Source of the DNA: Streptomyces violaceorubidus | Lineage (GTDB): Bacteria > Actinomycetota > Actinomycetes > Streptomycetales > Streptomycetaceae | Reading direction: 5' to 3' | Assembly (NCBI RefSeq): GCF_000717995.1 | Contig: NZ_JODM01000001.1 | Coordinates: 124,001-188,000 of the forward strand | DNA: 64,000 nt | Shown: in pieces, positions 16,944 to 27,754 of the stretch | Position numbering within the stretch: the stretch's first letter is position 1 | How the letters are laid out: every line of letters starts with the position of its first letter | Notes under the pieces: generated by a model | What the model saw: the letters and a program-made list of their open reading frames with translations, nothing else | What the model was told of the DNA's origin: nothing | Database searches by the model: none | Translations under genes and position numbers: made by a program

Positions 16944-16985
16944 CGCGAAGGGCCGCAGCCCCCGAGCGGCTGCGGCCCTTTCGCG
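16944..16985 (-). terminator. strong hairpin after NlpC/P60 gene
   Basis: CGCGAAGGGCCGCAGCC and GGCTGCGGCCCTTTCGCG pair over 17 bp with one bulged base. It lies just 3' of the NlpC/P60 stop and upstream of the deformylase, so it separates the two transcription units. Confidence 0.75.
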
Positions 16986-17007
16986 TGGGTACGGGCGGGG
17001 GTGCGGC

Positions 17008-17841
17008 TTACAGCACCCGCACCGCGCCGCTCGGCGGGTCGTAGGAGAGCGGCTTCTCGACGACACCGGTGGAGGAGTTCTGCGCGCCGACGAACATGCC
17101 GCCGCCGACGTAGACGCCCACGTGGTACGCGCTGCCCGCGCCGCCCCAGTAGAGGATGTCGCCCGGCTGGAGGTTGTCCAGGCCGACCTGGGTGCCGGCC
17201 GTCGACTGGGCCTGCGAGACGCGCGGGAGGCTGATGCCGACCTGCTTGAAGGCGGCCTGCACGAGACCCGAGCAGTCGTAGGCGGAGGGGCCGGTCGCGC
17301 CGGAGACGTAGGCCTTGCCGACCTGGGCCTGGACGAAGGAGACGACGGCGGCGGCCGAACCGGTGGCCGTGGACGTGCTGGTGCTGGTGCTGCTGCCGGT
17401 GCCCGTGGAGGAACCGGTGTCCGCGGAGGCGCTCAGGGTGGCGCGCTCGGCGGTGCGCGAGGCGCGCTCGGCGGCCTCCTTGCGCGCGGCCTCCTCGGCC
17501 TTCTTCTTGGCTTCCGCGGCCTTCTTCTTGGCCTCGGCGAGGTCGGCCTTGGCCTCCTTGGCGGCCTTGGCGGCCGCCGCGTCACGCTCGGCCTGCAGCT
17601 GGTAGCTGGCGGCGGCCTGCTGCGTGACGTCCGCGGAGTGGGCGACCTGAGCGGCCAGATCGGCCGTCAGGGTGGGCAGTTCGAGGGTCTGCGTCACCGG
17701 TTCGGCCGCGTTGGCCGACCCCGACGCACCGGCCACTGCCAGGGTGCTGAGGACGCCACCGGCAACTCCGGCCCGCATCGCGATCGTCGACGCGCTGCGG
17801 CGGGGCTTCCGGTGGCTGCGTATGTGAGCGGTGTGGGACAT
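17008..17841 (-). CDS. secreted NlpC/P60 peptidoglycan endopeptidase (RipA-like)
   Basis: The 277-residue protein has a signal peptide ending near ANA, a coiled coil rich in Ala, Lys and Glu (about residues 85-145), a Ser/Thr linker, and a C-terminal NlpC/P60 domain. The catalytic cysteine is in SAYDCSGLV, the histidine in SAYHVGVYVG, and GDILYWGG is also typical. It should cut stem peptides in the wall. The ATG chosen gives a signal peptide that starts SHTAHIRSHRKPRRS. The GGAGGAG sequence lies 22 bases upstream of it and would rather serve an ATG at 17871, which overlaps that GGAGGAG, so the start could be longer by 10 to 19 residues. Confidence 0.9.
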   Translation of the reverse strand: MSHTAHIRSHRKPRRSASTIAMRAGVAGGVLSTLAVAGASGSANAAEPVTQTLELPTLTADLAAQVAHSADVTQQAAASYQLQAERDAAAAKAAKEAKADLAEAKKKAAEAKKKAEEAARKEAAERASRTAERATLSASADTGSSTGTGSSTSTSTSTATGSAAAVVSFVQAQVGKAYVSGATGPSAYDCSGLVQAAFKQVGISLPRVSQAQSTAGTQVGLDNLQPGDILYWGGAGSAYHVGVYVGGGMFVGAQNSSTGVVEKPLSYDPPSGAVRVL

Positions 17842-18081
17842 AGGGACAACCGGTATCAGTAGCTCCTCCATACCTTCAAGAAACGTGGGCTGCGCCACAG
17901 TTGTTCAATCGAGCCGCCGAATCCCGGGCGTGTCGCTCTTTATTGACGCCGTAACGGACATTGCGGACGGGCCGTAATCGGCCTGTGATCACGGTCTTTG
18001 ATCGTTACGCCCGAATTGCCCCGCGCTTACCACTTGTTGGAACGCTTGGCCAAGCCCGGTTCTCAGACGCCTCTCATGAAT

Positions 18082-18095
18082 GTGGCGCAGGTCAC
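18082..18095. promoter_or_regulatory. Crp-type binding site
   Basis: GTGGCGCAGGTCAC matches the Streptomyces Crp motif GTG-N6-GNCAC exactly. It is about 240 bp upstream of the NlpC/P60 start, so that gene is the likely target. Binding is inferred from sequence only. Confidence 0.5.
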
Positions 18096-18515
18096 GGAAC
18101 GGTTACCCCGGCGCACGCGTCCGTCGCGTGCGCGGCGGCCCCTCCCGCCCCGGCGGCCGGTACGGCGGTCGTCCGACGGCGTCCACCGCCGCTCGTGAAC
18201 GCGTGCACGTGTCCACACCGGCCCCCGGCCATCCCCCTCACGTGTGAATGGCTCCTCTATCAAGGGTGTGCGTCCAGCGCCAATTTGCATGCAAGGGAAG
18301 CCTCTTGATATTGAGACGCGCCCCACTCGGACCCTCTGGCCAGCGACGACGAGCGAAAATGTCACCTCTGGTGATCAGGTGAACGCTTCTTGTGTGAAGA
18401 TCACTGCTCATCCGACTTCATGATCGTTCGTCAGGTGGTGGAGATCACAAAGCTTGTGCAATACCCCGTGTCGCAGATCACAGAGAGTCGGGCATAGGAT
18501 GCGAGGCAGTTGGGC

Positions 18516-18533
18516 TTGTGACCTGCTTCACAT
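18516..18533. promoter_or_regulatory. Rex operator (ROP)-like site upstream of nuoA
   Basis: TTGTGACCTGCTTCACAT agrees with the Rex consensus TTGTGAAN4TTCACAA at 12 of 14 fixed positions. It lies about 105 bp before the nuoA start, just downstream of the candidate -10 element. Rex senses the NADH/NAD+ ratio and is known to control respiratory genes in Streptomyces, so regulation of complex I here would fit. The core TGTGA-N6-TCACA also fits a Crp/FNR-type site. Confidence 0.65.
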
Positions 18534-18637
18534 GTTCGCGATCTTCGTCGGGACGGGCGGGGCTCGTGGGGCTGTTGGGGCGGGTGAGTCCAGTGCAACC
18601 GCCAGCAGTCAGTGCCGACTGAGAGGAGCGAGGAGCG

Positions 18638-18997
18638 GTGAACGCGTATGCGCCCATCCTCGTACTGGGAGCCCTCGGGGCAGGCTTTGCGATCTTCTCC
18701 GTGGTGATGGCCACGCTGATCGGTCCGAAGCGGTACAACCGGGCGAAGCTCGAGGCCTACGAGTGCGGCATCGAGCCGACCCCCACGCCGGCCGGCGGCG
18801 GGCGCTTCCCCATCAAGTACTACCTGACGGCGATGCTCTTCATCATCTTCGATATCGAGATCGTCTTCCTCTACCCCTGGGCCGTCACCTTCGACGCCCT
18901 GGGGATTTTCGGGCTCGTGGAGATGCTGCTCTTCGTGCTCACCGTCTTCGTCGCGTACGCGTACGTATGGCGGCGCGGCGGCCTGGAATGGGACTGA
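18638..18997 (+). CDS. nuoA: NADH-quinone oxidoreductase subunit A
   Basis: The 119-residue membrane protein has three helices and the NuoA hallmarks KLEAYECGIEP, RFPIKYYLTAMLFIIFDIE and the LLFVLTVFVAYAYVWRRGGLEW end. It forms part of the membrane arm at its contact with the peripheral arm near the quinone site. The GTG has AGGAG 3-7 bases upstream. It opens the 14-gene nuo operon and lies downstream of the Rex-like site. The first intergenic gap, to nuoB, is 12 bp. Confidence 0.97.
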   Translation: MNAYAPILVLGALGAGFAIFSVVMATLIGPKRYNRAKLEAYECGIEPTPTPAGGGRFPIKYYLTAMLFIIFDIEIVFLYPWAVTFDALGIFGLVEMLLFVLTVFVAYAYVWRRGGLEWD

Positions 18998-19009
18998 GGG
19001 GCCTTTGAC

Positions 19010-19560
<551 letters not shown>

Positions 19561-19564
<4 letters not shown>

Positions 19565-20316
19565 GCGACGCGAACAACACCGCGGGTGACGCGAACGGTG
19601 TGAACCCGGAGAAGGACCTGTCCGCGGAGAACCTCCCCGGCCAGCGGGGTCAGGGCGGCGAGGAGATCCGCGTCCAGCGCGGCATGTTCGGCGCCAACAA
19701 CGGCGGCGACACCTCCGGCTACGGCGGCCTGGTCCGCTCCGTCCGGCTCCCCGGACCGGCGAGCAGGCCCTACGGCGGCTGGTTCGACGAGGTCGCCGAC
19801 GAACTCGAGGGCGCGTTGGAGGAGCAGGGGCTCCTGCCCGGCAACGCCATCGAGAAGACGGTCGTCGACCGGGGCGAGGTGACCTTCCACATCGAGCGCG
19901 AGCACCTGGTCCGGGTCGCCCGCACCCTGCGCGACGACCCCGCCCTGCGCTTCGAACTGTGCACCGGCGTCAGCGGCGTCCACTACCCGCACGACAAGGG
20001 CCGCGAACTGCACGCCGTCTACCACCTGCGCTCGATCACCCACAACCGGCTGATCCGGCTCGAAGTCAGCGCGCCCGACAGCGACCCGCACATCCCCTCG
20101 CTGTTCTCCGTCTACCCGACGAACGACTGGCACGAGCGCGAGACCTACGACTTCTTCGGCATCGTCTTCGACGGTCACCCGGCCCTGACGCGGATCATGA
20201 TGCCGGACGACTGGCAGGGCTTTCCGCAGCGCAAGGACTACCCCCTCGGCGGCATCCCCGTCGAGTACAAGGGCGCCCAGATCCCGGCTCCGGACCAGCG
20301 GAGGTCGTACTCGTGA
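19561..20316 (+). CDS. nuoC: NADH-quinone oxidoreductase subunit C
   Basis: This 251-residue subunit belongs to the connecting part of the peripheral arm and carries no cofactor. The core includes [26 protein letters not shown] and the family signature [20 protein letters not shown], with the [17 protein letters not shown] end. The first 75 residues form an Asn/Gly/Glu-rich extension, as in other Streptomyces NuoC. The GTG start overlaps the nuoB stop by 4 bases. C and D are separate genes, unlike the fused NuoCD of E. coli. Confidence 0.96.
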
Positions 20317-21635
20317 GCACTTCCCACGCCTCCCCCAGGGAGACGACCGAAGGCACCGTCTACACGGTCACCGGCGGCGACTGGGACGAGGTCGTCCAGT
20401 CCGCGGCCCGCGCCGACGACGAGCGCATCGTCGTCAACATGGGCCCCCAGCACCCGTCCACGCACGGTGTCCTCCGCCTCATCCTGGAGATCGACGGCGA
20501 GACGGTCACCGAGGCCCGCTGCGGCATCGGCTACCTGCACACCGGCATCGAGAAGAACCTCGAGTACCGGACCTGGACGCAGGGCACCACGTTCGTGACG
20601 CGCATGGACTACCTGACGCCCTTCTTCAACGAGGCGGCGTACTGCCTGGGCGTCGAGAAGCTCCTCGGCATCGAGGACCAGATCCCGGACCGGGCCACGA
20701 TCATCCGGGTCCTGCTCATGGAGCTGAACCGGCTCTCCTCGCACCTGGTGGCCATCGCCACCGGCGGCATGGAGCTGGGCGCCACCACGATCATGATCTA
20801 CGGCTTCCGCGATCGTGAACTGATTCTCGACATCTACGAGCTGATCACCGGCCTCAGGATGAACCACGCGTACATCCGCCCGGGCGGACTCGCCCAGGAC
20901 CTGCCGCCGGGCGCGGTGGACCAGATCCGCGAGTTCGTGAAGAAGATGAACAAGAACCTCCCGGAGTACGACAAGCTCGCCACCGGGAACCCCATCTTCA
21001 AGGCCCGCATGCAGGACGTCGGCTACCTCGACCTGGCCGGCTGCATGGCGCTCGGTGCCACCGGCCCGGTCCTCAGGTCCACCGGCCTCCCGCACGACCT
21101 GCGCAAGACCCAGCCGTACTGCGGCTACGAGACGTACGACTTCGACGTCCCGACCGCCGACACCTGCGACTCCTACGGCCGCTTCCTGATCCGGCTGGAG
21201 GAGATGCGCCAGTCGCTCAGGATCGTCGAGCAGTGCCTGGACCGGCTCCAGCCGGGCCCGGTCATGGTCGCCGACAAGAAGATCGCCTGGCCCGCCCAGC
21301 TCGCCCTGGGCCCGGACGGCCTGGGCAACTCCCTCGACCACATCAAGAAGATCATGGGCACCTCCATGGAGGCCCTGATCCACCACTTCAAGCTGGTCAC
21401 CGAGGGCTTCCGGGTGCCGCCGGGGCAGGCGTACACGGCGGTCGAGTCACCCAAGGGCGAGCTCGGGGTGCACGTCGTCTCCGACGGCGGCACCCGGCCC
21501 TTCCGGGTCCACTTCCGCGACCCGTCCTTCACCAACCTGCAGGCCATGGCGGCGATGTGCGAGGGCGGCCAGGTCGCCGACGTCATCGTCGCCGTGGCGT
21601 CCATCGACCCCGTGATGGGAGGCGTCGACCGGTGA
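20313..21635 (+). CDS. nuoD: NADH-quinone oxidoreductase subunit D
   Basis: The 440-residue subunit forms the quinone pocket together with NuoB. Family motifs are [41 protein letters not shown], the [13 protein letters not shown] segment, and at the end [16 protein letters not shown] and [12 protein letters not shown]. The His and Tyr that ligate quinone in this family correspond to HPSTHG and CGYETYDF. The GTG start overlaps the nuoC stop by 4 bases, and the stop overlaps nuoE in the same way. Confidence 0.97.
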   Translation: MSTSHASPRETTEGTVYTVTGGDWDEVVQSAARADDERIVVNMGPQHPSTHGVLRLILEIDGETVTEARCGIGYLHTGIEKNLEYRTWTQGTTFVTRMDYLTPFFNEAAYCLGVEKLLGIEDQIPDRATIIRVLLMELNRLSSHLVAIATGGMELGATTIMIYGFRDRELILDIYELITGLRMNHAYIRPGGLAQDLPPGAVDQIREFVKKMNKNLPEYDKLATGNPIFKARMQDVGYLDLAGCMALGATGPVLRSTGLPHDLRKTQPYCGYETYDFDVPTADTCDSYGRFLIRLEEMRQSLRIVEQCLDRLQPGPVMVADKKIAWPAQLALGPDGLGNSLDHIKKIMGTSMEALIHHFKLVTEGFRVPPGQAYTAVESPKGELGVHVVSDGGTRPFRVHFRDPSFTNLQAMAAMCEGGQVADVIVAVASIDPVMGGVDR

Positions 21636-22504
21636 CCACCTCTTCTTCGGAGCGGGGCGTCAGCCTGGGCATGCCGGAACTGCCCGCGCCCGCCTACCCG
21701 GACGACGTCCGGGCCCGGCTGGAGACCGACGCGCGCGAGATCATCGCCCGCTACCCGGACTCCCGGTCCGCCCTCCTGCCGCTGCTGCACCTCGTGCAGT
21801 CGCAGGAGGGACACGTCACGCGCACCGGAATGCAGTTCTGCGCGGACATGCTGGACCTCACCACCGCCGAGGTCACCGCGGTCGCCACCTTCTACACCAT
21901 GTACCGGCGCAGGCCGAGCGGCGACTACCAGGTCGGCGTGTGCACCAACACGCTGTGCGCGGTCATGGGCGGCGACGCCATCTTCGAGTCCCTCCAGGAC
22001 CACCTCGGCGTCGGCAACGGCGAGACCACCGAGGACGGCAAGGTCACCCTGGAGCACATCGAGTGCAACGCGGCCTGCGACTTCGCACCCGTCGTGATGG
22101 TCAACTGGGAGTTCTTCGACAACCAGACCCCGGCGAGCGTCAAGGCCCTCGTCGACGACCTGCGCGCGGGACGGCCGGTGACGCCCACGCGCGGTGCGCC
22201 GCTGTGCACCTTCAAGGAGACCGCCCGGATCCTGGCGGGCTTCCCCGACGAGCGGGACGGCGCCGTCGCGGCCGGCGGCAGCGCGGGTCCCGCCTCCCTG
22301 GCCGGCCTGAAGCTGGCGAAGGGCGAGGCGCCCGCCGCGCGCGTGGTGCACCCGCGGGACGGCGGGCCGCACGACGCGCCGCAGGACCGGGCCGTGCACG
22401 ACCCGTCCCCGACGGAACACCTGAGCTCGCACGACGCGCCGCAGGACACATCGGCATCCGACCCTTCCAACCCGGCAGGGCCTACCGCCGAGGAGGGGGA
22501 GTGA
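21632..22504 (+). CDS. nuoE: NADH-quinone oxidoreductase subunit E
   Basis: The 290-residue subunit holds the [2Fe-2S] cluster N1a. The ligands are in [13 protein letters not shown] (C-x4-C) and [15 protein letters not shown] (C-x3-C). The thioredoxin-like core ends near residue 190. The last 100 residues are a low-complexity tail ([14 protein letters not shown], two SHDAPQD or PHDAPQD copies, EEGE) that is not needed for the cluster; such tails are common in Streptomyces NuoE. The repeat PHDAPQD/SHDAPQD is encoded by a near-identical 17-bp DNA repeat (ACGACGCGCCGCAGGAC at about 22372 and 22432). Confidence 0.96.
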   Translation: MTTSSSERGVSLGMPELPAPAYPDDVRARLETDAREIIARYPDSRSALLPLLHLVQSQEGHVTRTGMQFCADMLDLTTAEVTAVATFYTMYRRRPSGDYQVGVCTNTLCAVMGGDAIFESLQDHLGVGNGETTEDGKVTLEHIECNAACDFAPVVMVNWEFFDNQTPASVKALVDDLRAGRPVTPTRGAPLCTFKETARILAGFPDERDGAVAAGGSAGPASLAGLKLAKGEAPAARVVHPRDGGPHDAPQDRAVHDPSPTEHLSSHDAPQDTSASDPSNPAGPTAEEGE

Positions 22505-23850
22505 TGACCGTGGCAGCCGAGATCAGGGGCAGCAGCCCGGAGAAGCTGCTCGCACCCGTGCTGTCGGCCTTCTGGGACGAGGACGAGTCGTGGACTCTCG
22601 ACGTCTACCGGAGGCACGAGGGGTACGAGGGGCTCCGCAAGGCGCTGGCGATGGCGCCGGACGACCTGATCGCGTACGTCAAGGAGTCCGGTCTGCGTGG
22701 ACGCGGCGGTGCCGGGTTCCCGACGGGGATGAAGTGGCAGTTCATTCCTCAGGGGGACGGCAAGCCTCACTATCTAGTTGTCAACGCCGACGAGTCGGAG
22801 CCGGGGACCTGCAAGGACATCCCGCTCCTCTTCGCGAACCCGCACAGCCTCATCGAGGGCATCGTCATCGCGTGTTACGCCATCAGGTCTTCGCATGCCT
22901 TCATCTATCTGCGTGGTGAAGTCGTCCCAGTGCTGCGGCGGTTGCACGAGGCCGTGCGCGAGGCCTACGCGGCCGGCTTCCTCGGCGAGAACATCCTGGG
23001 CAGCGGACTCGATCTCACCCTCACCGTGCACGCGGGCGCGGGCGCGTACATCTGCGGTGAGGAGACCGCACTGCTCGACTCGCTCGAAGGCCGCCGGGGT
23101 CAACCGCGGCTCCGTCCCCCCTTCCCTGCTGTGGCCGGCCTCTATGCCTGCCCGACTGTGGTGAATAACGTCGAATCGATCGCGTCAGTTCCCGCGATCC
23201 TGAACAAGGGCAAGGACTGGTTCAGGTCGATGGGCAGCGAGAAGTCCCCGGGCTTCACGCTCTACTCGCTCAGCGGCCACGTCGCGGGCCCCGGCCAGTA
23301 CGAGGCCCCGCTCGGCATCACGCTGCGCCAGCTCCTCGACATGAGCGGCGGCATGCGCCCCGGCCACCGCCTCAAGTTCTGGACACCCGGCGGTTCCTCG
23401 ACCCCGATGTTCACCGACGAGCACCTCGACGTCCCCCTCGACTACGAAGGAGTGGGCGCCGCCGGTTCCATGCTCGGCACCAAGGCGCTCCAGTGCTTCG
23501 ACGAGACGACCTGCGTCGTGCGCGCCGTCACCCGCTGGACCGAGTTCTACGCCCACGAGTCCTGCGGCAAGTGCACACCCTGCCGCGAAGGCACGTACTG
23601 GCTCGTCCAGTTGCTGCGCGACATCGAGGCCGGCAAGGGACAGATGTCCGACCTCGACAAGCTGAACGACATCGCCGACAACATCAACGGCAAGTCCTTC
23701 TGCGCCCTCGGCGACGGTGCCGCCTCGCCGATCTTCTCCTCGCTCAAGTACTTCCGCGAGGAGTACGAGGAGCACATCACGGGCCGCGGCTGCCCCTTCG
23801 ACCCGGCCAAGTCCACGGCCTGGGCCGACCGCACGGAGGTGAAGGCATGA
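22504..23850 (+). CDS. nuoF: NADH-quinone oxidoreductase subunit F
   Basis: The 448-residue subunit oxidises NADH, holding FMN and cluster N3. [16 protein letters not shown] forms the FMN/NADH fold, [12 protein letters not shown] follows, [18 protein letters not shown] is the NADH-binding part, and [12 protein letters not shown] with [10 protein letters not shown] provides the four cluster ligands. The ATG is chosen because AGGAGG lies 7 bases upstream; a GTG three bases earlier overlaps the nuoE stop and is the alternative. Codon use changes inside the gene: 22741-23200 has many codons ending in A or T (CTA, GTT, TAT, CCT, AAT, GAA), unlike every neighbour. Confidence 0.97.
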   Translation: MTVAAEIRGSSPEKLLAPVLSAFWDEDESWTLDVYRRHEGYEGLRKALAMAPDDLIAYVKESGLRGRGGAGFPTGMKWQFIPQGDGKPHYLVVNADESEPGTCKDIPLLFANPHSLIEGIVIACYAIRSSHAFIYLRGEVVPVLRRLHEAVREAYAAGFLGENILGSGLDLTLTVHAGAGAYICGEETALLDSLEGRRGQPRLRPPFPAVAGLYACPTVVNNVESIASVPAILNKGKDWFRSMGSEKSPGFTLYSLSGHVAGPGQYEAPLGITLRQLLDMSGGMRPGHRLKFWTPGGSSTPMFTDEHLDVPLDYEGVGAAGSMLGTKALQCFDETTCVVRAVTRWTEFYAHESCGKCTPCREGTYWLVQLLRDIEAGKGQMSDLDKLNDIADNINGKSFCALGDGAASPIFSSLKYFREEYEEHITGRGCPFDPAKSTAWADRTEVKA

Positions 23851-26378
23851 CAGTGACCACCAATGCTCCCTCGGGAGGGGGAGAGGCGGCGGTCCCGCCG
23901 GAGGACCTCGTATCGCTGACGATCGACGGCGCCGAGATCAGTGTGCCCAAGGGCACCCTGGTCATCCGGGCCGCCGAGCAGCTCGGCATCGAGATCCCCC
24001 GGTTCTGCGACCACCCCCTCCTCGACCCGGCCGGCGCCTGCCGCCAGTGCATCGTCGAGGTGGAGGGCCAGCGCAAACCCATGGCGTCCTGCACCATCAC
24101 CTGCACCGACGGGATGGTGGTGAAGACGCAGCTCACCTCGCCCGTCGCCGAGAAGGCCCAGCACGGTGTGATGGAGCTGCTGCTCATCAACCACCCGCTG
24201 GACTGCCCGGTCTGCGACAAGGGCGGCGAGTGCCCCCTGCAGAACCAGGCCATGTCGCACGGCCAGGCCGACTCCCGCTTCGAGGGCAAGAAGCGGACCT
24301 ACGAGAAGCCCGTGCCGATCTCCACGCAGGTCCTGCTCGACCGCGAGCGTTGCGTGCTGTGCGCCCGCTGCACCCGGTTCTCCAACCAGGTCGCGGGCGA
24401 CCCGATGATCGAGCTGATCGAGCGGGGCGCGCTCCAGCAGGTCGGCACGGGTGAGGGCGACCCCTTCGAGTCGTACTTCTCCGGGAACACCATCCAGATC
24501 TGCCCGGTCGGGGCGCTCACCTCGGCGGCCTACCGGTTCCGCTCCCGGCCCTTCGACCTGATCTCCTCGCCGTCGGTGTGCGAGCACTGCTCCGGCGGCT
24601 GCGCGACCCGCACCGATCACCGGCGCGGCAAGGTCATGCGGCGCCTGGCGGCCAACGAGCCCGAGGTCAACGAGGAGTGGATCTGCGACAAGGGCCGCTT
24701 CGGCTTCCGTTACGCCCAGCAGCGGGACCGGCTCACCACCCCCCTGGTGCGCAACGCGGAGGGGGAGCTGGAGCCGGCCTCCTGGCCGGAGGCGCTGCAG
24801 ATCGCCGCACAGGGACTGCTCGCCTCCAGGGGCCGCACCGGCGTGCTGACCGGCGGGCGGCTCACCGTCGAGGACGCCTACGCGTACAGCAAGTTCGCGC
24901 GCGTGGCGCTCGACACCAACGACATCGACTTCCGCGCGCGCGTGCACAGCGCCGAGGAGGCCGACTTCCTGGCCGCCCACGTCGCCGGACGGGGCCGCGA
25001 CCTTGGGGTCACCTCCCGGACGGAGTCTGGGGGAGGCACCGGCGTCACGTACACGTCGCTGGAGAAGGCGCCCGCGGTCCTGCTGGTCGGCTTCGAGGCC
25101 GAGGAGGAGGCGCCCGGCGTCTTCCTCAGGCTGCGCAAGGCATGGCGGAGGCACGGGCAGAAGGTCTTCTCGCTGGCCACGCACGCCACGCGGGGCCTGG
25201 AGAAGGCGGGCGGCACCCTGCTCCCCGCCGCTCCCGGCACCGAGACCGAGTGGCTGGACGCCCTCGCGAGCGGCGTCGGCCTGGAGGAGGGCGGCGCCCA
25301 GGCGGCCGAGGCCCTGCGCGCCGAGGGCGCCGTGATCGTCGTCGGTGAACGGCTGGCGTCCGTGGCCGGAGGCCTCACCTCCGCCGTACGGACCTCGGCG
25401 GCGACCGGCGCCCGGCTGGTGTGGATCCCGCGCCGGGCCGGTGAGCGCGGCGCCATCGAGGCGGGCGCGCTGCCCTCGCTGCTGCCCGGCGGCCGTCCGG
25501 CGACCGACCCGCGCGCGCGTGAGGAGGTCGCCGCCCTGTGGGGCCTGGCCGACCTTCCGCACCGCTACGGCCGCGACACCGGCGAGATCGTCGAGGCAGC
25601 GGCCCGGGGCGAACTCCAGGCGCTGCTCGTGGCGGGCGTGGAGGTCGCCGACCTGCCCGACCCCACGCGCGCGCGTGCGGCACTCGACGAGGCCGGGTTC
25701 GTGGTGTCGCTGGAGCTGCGGCCCAGTGAGGTCACCGAACGCGCCGACGTGGTCCTGCCCGTCGCCGCGGTCGCCGAGAAGCCGGGCACCTTCCTCAACT
25801 GGGAGGGCAGGGTGCGCTTCTTCGAGGCCGCGCTCAAGCCCGACCAGATGACCCGCCGGCTCGCCCCCACCGACGCCCGCGTCCTTCAGATGCTGGCCGA
25901 CGCCATGGACGTACACCTGGGACTGCCCGATCTGCGCACCACGCGCGCGGAGATCGACCGGCTCGGCGCCTGGGACGGGCCGCGAGGCGGGGAGCCGCTC
26001 CAGACCGCGGGCGCGCTGCCGCGGCCGGCCGCCGGAGAGGCCGTGCTGGCCGGGCACCGGCTGCTGCTCGACCAAGGGCTGCTGCAGCAGGGCGACGAGG
26101 CCCTGGCCGGCACCCGGCACGCCGCACGCGCGCGCGTGTCGGCCGCCACGGCCGCCGAGGCGGGCGTCAAGGACGGCGAGCTCCTCGCCGTCACCGGACC
26201 GGCCGGAGCCGTCGCCTTCCCGCTCCAGGTCACCGACATGCCCGACCGGGTGGTCTGGCTCCCGCTGAACTCGGCCGGCACCGGCGTCGCCTCCGACGCC
26301 GGGGTACTGCCCGGAACCCTCGTCCGCATCGGTCCGGCGACGCCCGCGGGCGTCGCCCCCAAGGAGGTGGAGGCATGA
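23847..26378 (+). CDS. nuoG: NADH-quinone oxidoreductase subunit G
   Basis: The 843-residue subunit carries several Fe-S clusters. The N-terminal [2Fe-2S] ligands are in [17 protein letters not shown] and [29 protein letters not shown] and QICPVGAL hold the [4Fe-4S] clusters N4/N5; CEHCSGGC and WICDKGRFG are ligands of the extra cluster N7, in a molybdopterin-oxidoreductase-like body. The C-terminal third is Ala-rich and weakly conserved. Near residue 387 the stretch [10 protein letters not shown] interrupts the domain and coincides with a palindromic DNA segment (25001-25045). Start and stop overlap nuoF and nuoH by 4 bases each. Confidence 0.96.
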   Translation: MTVTTNAPSGGGEAAVPPEDLVSLTIDGAEISVPKGTLVIRAAEQLGIEIPRFCDHPLLDPAGACRQCIVEVEGQRKPMASCTITCTDGMVVKTQLTSPVAEKAQHGVMELLLINHPLDCPVCDKGGECPLQNQAMSHGQADSRFEGKKRTYEKPVPISTQVLLDRERCVLCARCTRFSNQVAGDPMIELIERGALQQVGTGEGDPFESYFSGNTIQICPVGALTSAAYRFRSRPFDLISSPSVCEHCSGGCATRTDHRRGKVMRRLAANEPEVNEEWICDKGRFGFRYAQQRDRLTTPLVRNAEGELEPASWPEALQIAAQGLLASRGRTGVLTGGRLTVEDAYAYSKFARVALDTNDIDFRARVHSAEEADFLAAHVAGRGRDLGVTSRTESGGGTGVTYTSLEKAPAVLLVGFEAEEEAPGVFLRLRKAWRRHGQKVFSLATHATRGLEKAGGTLLPAAPGTETEWLDALASGVGLEEGGAQAAEALRAEGAVIVVGERLASVAGGLTSAVRTSAATGARLVWIPRRAGERGAIEAGALPSLLPGGRPATDPRAREEVAALWGLADLPHRYGRDTGEIVEAAARGELQALLVAGVEVADLPDPTRARAALDEAGFVVSLELRPSEVTERADVVLPVAAVAEKPGTFLNWEGRVRFFEAALKPDQMTRRLAPTDARVLQMLADAMDVHLGLPDLRTTRAEIDRLGAWDGPRGGEPLQTAGALPRPAAGEAVLAGHRLLLDQGLLQQGDEALAGTRHAARARVSAATAAEAGVKDGELLAVTGPAGAVAFPLQVTDMPDRVVWLPLNSAGTGVASDAGVLPGTLVRIGPATPAGVAPKEVEA
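25001..25045. repeat. palindromic insert inside nuoG
   Basis: The segment CTTGGGGTCACCTCCCGG, a short spacer, and CTGGGGGAGGCACCGG is an imperfect inverted repeat rich in runs of G and C. It is bordered by GGGGTCAC and GGCGTCAC, which resemble a short target duplication. It encodes [14 protein letters not shown] in frame. Short palindromes of this GGCACCTCCC...GGGGGAGG type are scattered in Streptomyces genomes, mostly between genes. That this is one of them is inference. Confidence 0.45.
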
Positions 26379-27754
26379 GCCCGTACCTCGCCGCTGAAGA
26401 CCTCTCGATGTTCGGCACCGACCCCTGGTGGCTGGTCGTCGTCAAGGCGGTGTTCTGCTTCGCCTTCCTGATGGTGACCGTGCTGTTCTCCATCGTGTGG
26501 GAGCGCAAGGTCGTCGCCTGGATGCAGCTGCGCATCGGCCCGAACCGGCACGGCCCCTGGGGCATGCTCCAGTCGCTCGCCGACGGCATCAAGCTGATGC
26601 TCAAGGAAGACGTCGTCGTCAAGCGCGCCGACAAGGCGGTCTACATCCTCGCGCCGATCGTGGCGGCCATCCCGGCCTTCATGGCGATCGCGGTGATCCC
26701 CTTCGGACCGGCGGGCAACGAGGTCTCGATCTTCGGCCACCGCACCGCCATGCAGCTCACCGACCTGCCGATCGCGATGCTGTTCATCCTGGCGGTCGCC
26801 TCGGTCGGCATCTACGGCATCGTGCTCGCCGGCTGGAGCTCCGGGTCGACGTACCCGCTGCTCGGCGGACTGCGCTCCTGCGCGCAGATGATCTCCTACG
26901 AGATCGCGATGGGCGCCGCGTTCGCCTCGGTGTTCCTCTACTCCGGTTCGATGTCGACCTCGGAGATCGTCGCCCAGCAGGACGACCGCTGGTACATCGT
27001 GCTGCTGCCGGTCTCCTTCATCCTCTACATCGTCACGATGGTCGGCGAGACCAACCGCGCCCCCTTCGACATGCCCGAGTCCGAGGGCGACCTGGTGGGC
27101 GGCTTCAACACCGAGTACTCGTCGATCAAGTTCGCGATGTTCATGCTCGCGGAGTACGTGAACATGGTGACGGTCTCGGCGGTCGCCACCACGCTGTTCC
27201 TCGGCGGCTGGCGGGCCCCCTGGCCGATCAGCACCTTCTGGGAGGGCGCCAACCACGGCTGGTGGCCGCTGCTCTGGTTCGTGGTCAAGGTCCAGCTGCT
27301 GCTGTTCTTCTTCATCTGGCTGCGCGGCACCCTGCCCCGGGTCCGCTACGACCAGTTGATGAAGCTCGGCTGGAAGGTCCTCATCCCGGTCTCGCTGGTC
27401 TGGCTGATGCTGGTCGCGACCGTGCGGGCTCTCAGGAACGAGAACTACGGCTTCAGCGACATCGCCCTCTACATCGGCGGCGGCGTCCTGGTCCTGCTGC
27501 TGTTGTCCTTCCTCGTCGACATGTACCGCGACAAGGGCGGCAAGGCCGCCGAACAGCCCGCCGAGGCGGAGGCCGCCTTCGACCCGATGGCCGGCGGATT
27601 CCCCGTCCCGCCGATGCCCGGACAGCAGGTGCCGCCGGTGCCCAGGCGCCGTCCCCGCCGGGAGCGGGAGCTGATTGTCAGTGGTGGGCCCGATACTCAC
27701 AGTGACGGACCTGCGGTCGGACCTACGGATGGAAAGGAGGCGTCCGATGGCTGA
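26375..27754 (+). CDS. nuoH: NADH-quinone oxidoreductase subunit H
   Basis: The 459-residue membrane subunit closes the quinone tunnel and joins the two arms. It has eight or nine helices and the family motifs [52 protein letters not shown] (given in parts as [12 protein letters not shown] and [12 protein letters not shown]) and the [15 protein letters not shown] region. The last 75 residues form a Pro/Arg-rich cytoplasmic tail absent from proteobacterial NuoH. The start overlaps nuoG by 4 bases. The stop lies 8 bases inside nuoI. Confidence 0.97.
   Translation: MSPYLAAEDLSMFGTDPWWLVVVKAVFCFAFLMVTVLFSIVWERKVVAWMQLRIGPNRHGPWGMLQSLADGIKLMLKEDVVVKRADKAVYILAPIVAAIPAFMAIAVIPFGPAGNEVSIFGHRTAMQLTDLPIAMLFILAVASVGIYGIVLAGWSSGSTYPLLGGLRSCAQMISYEIAMGAAFASVFLYSGSMSTSEIVAQQDDRWYIVLLPVSFILYIVTMVGETNRAPFDMPESEGDLVGGFNTEYSSIKFAMFMLAEYVNMVTVSAVATTLFLGGWRAPWPISTFWEGANHGWWPLLWFVVKVQLLLFFFIWLRGTLPRVRYDQLMKLGWKVLIPVSLVWLMLVATVRALRNENYGFSDIALYIGGGVLVLLLLSFLVDMYRDKGGKAAEQPAEAEAAFDPMAGGFPVPPMPGQQVPPVPRRRPRRERELIVSGGPDTHSDGPAVGPTDGKEASDG

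Larger units (their letters stand above)
17842..18637. other. divergent control region between NlpC/P60 gene and nuoA
   Basis: No convincing gene is seen in these 796 bp. The region is clearly lower in GC than the genes on either side, as expected for a control region. It includes the Crp-type site at 18082-18095 and the Rex-type site at 18516-18533, listed separately. Three exact copies of AGATCAC start at 18398, 18442 and 18475, and CACAA-AGC-TTGTG lies at 18446-18458. A TAGGAT hexamer at 18495-18500 is a possible -10 element for nuoA; if it is used, the leader would be about 130 bases. No ydaO-type riboswitch is found on the NlpC/P60 side. Confidence 0.7.

Noticed and set aside
17842..18120. 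c-di-AMP riboswitch before the NlpC/P60 gene
   Set aside because: This was expected from other wall hydrolases, but none of the conserved blocks is present on the minus strand here.
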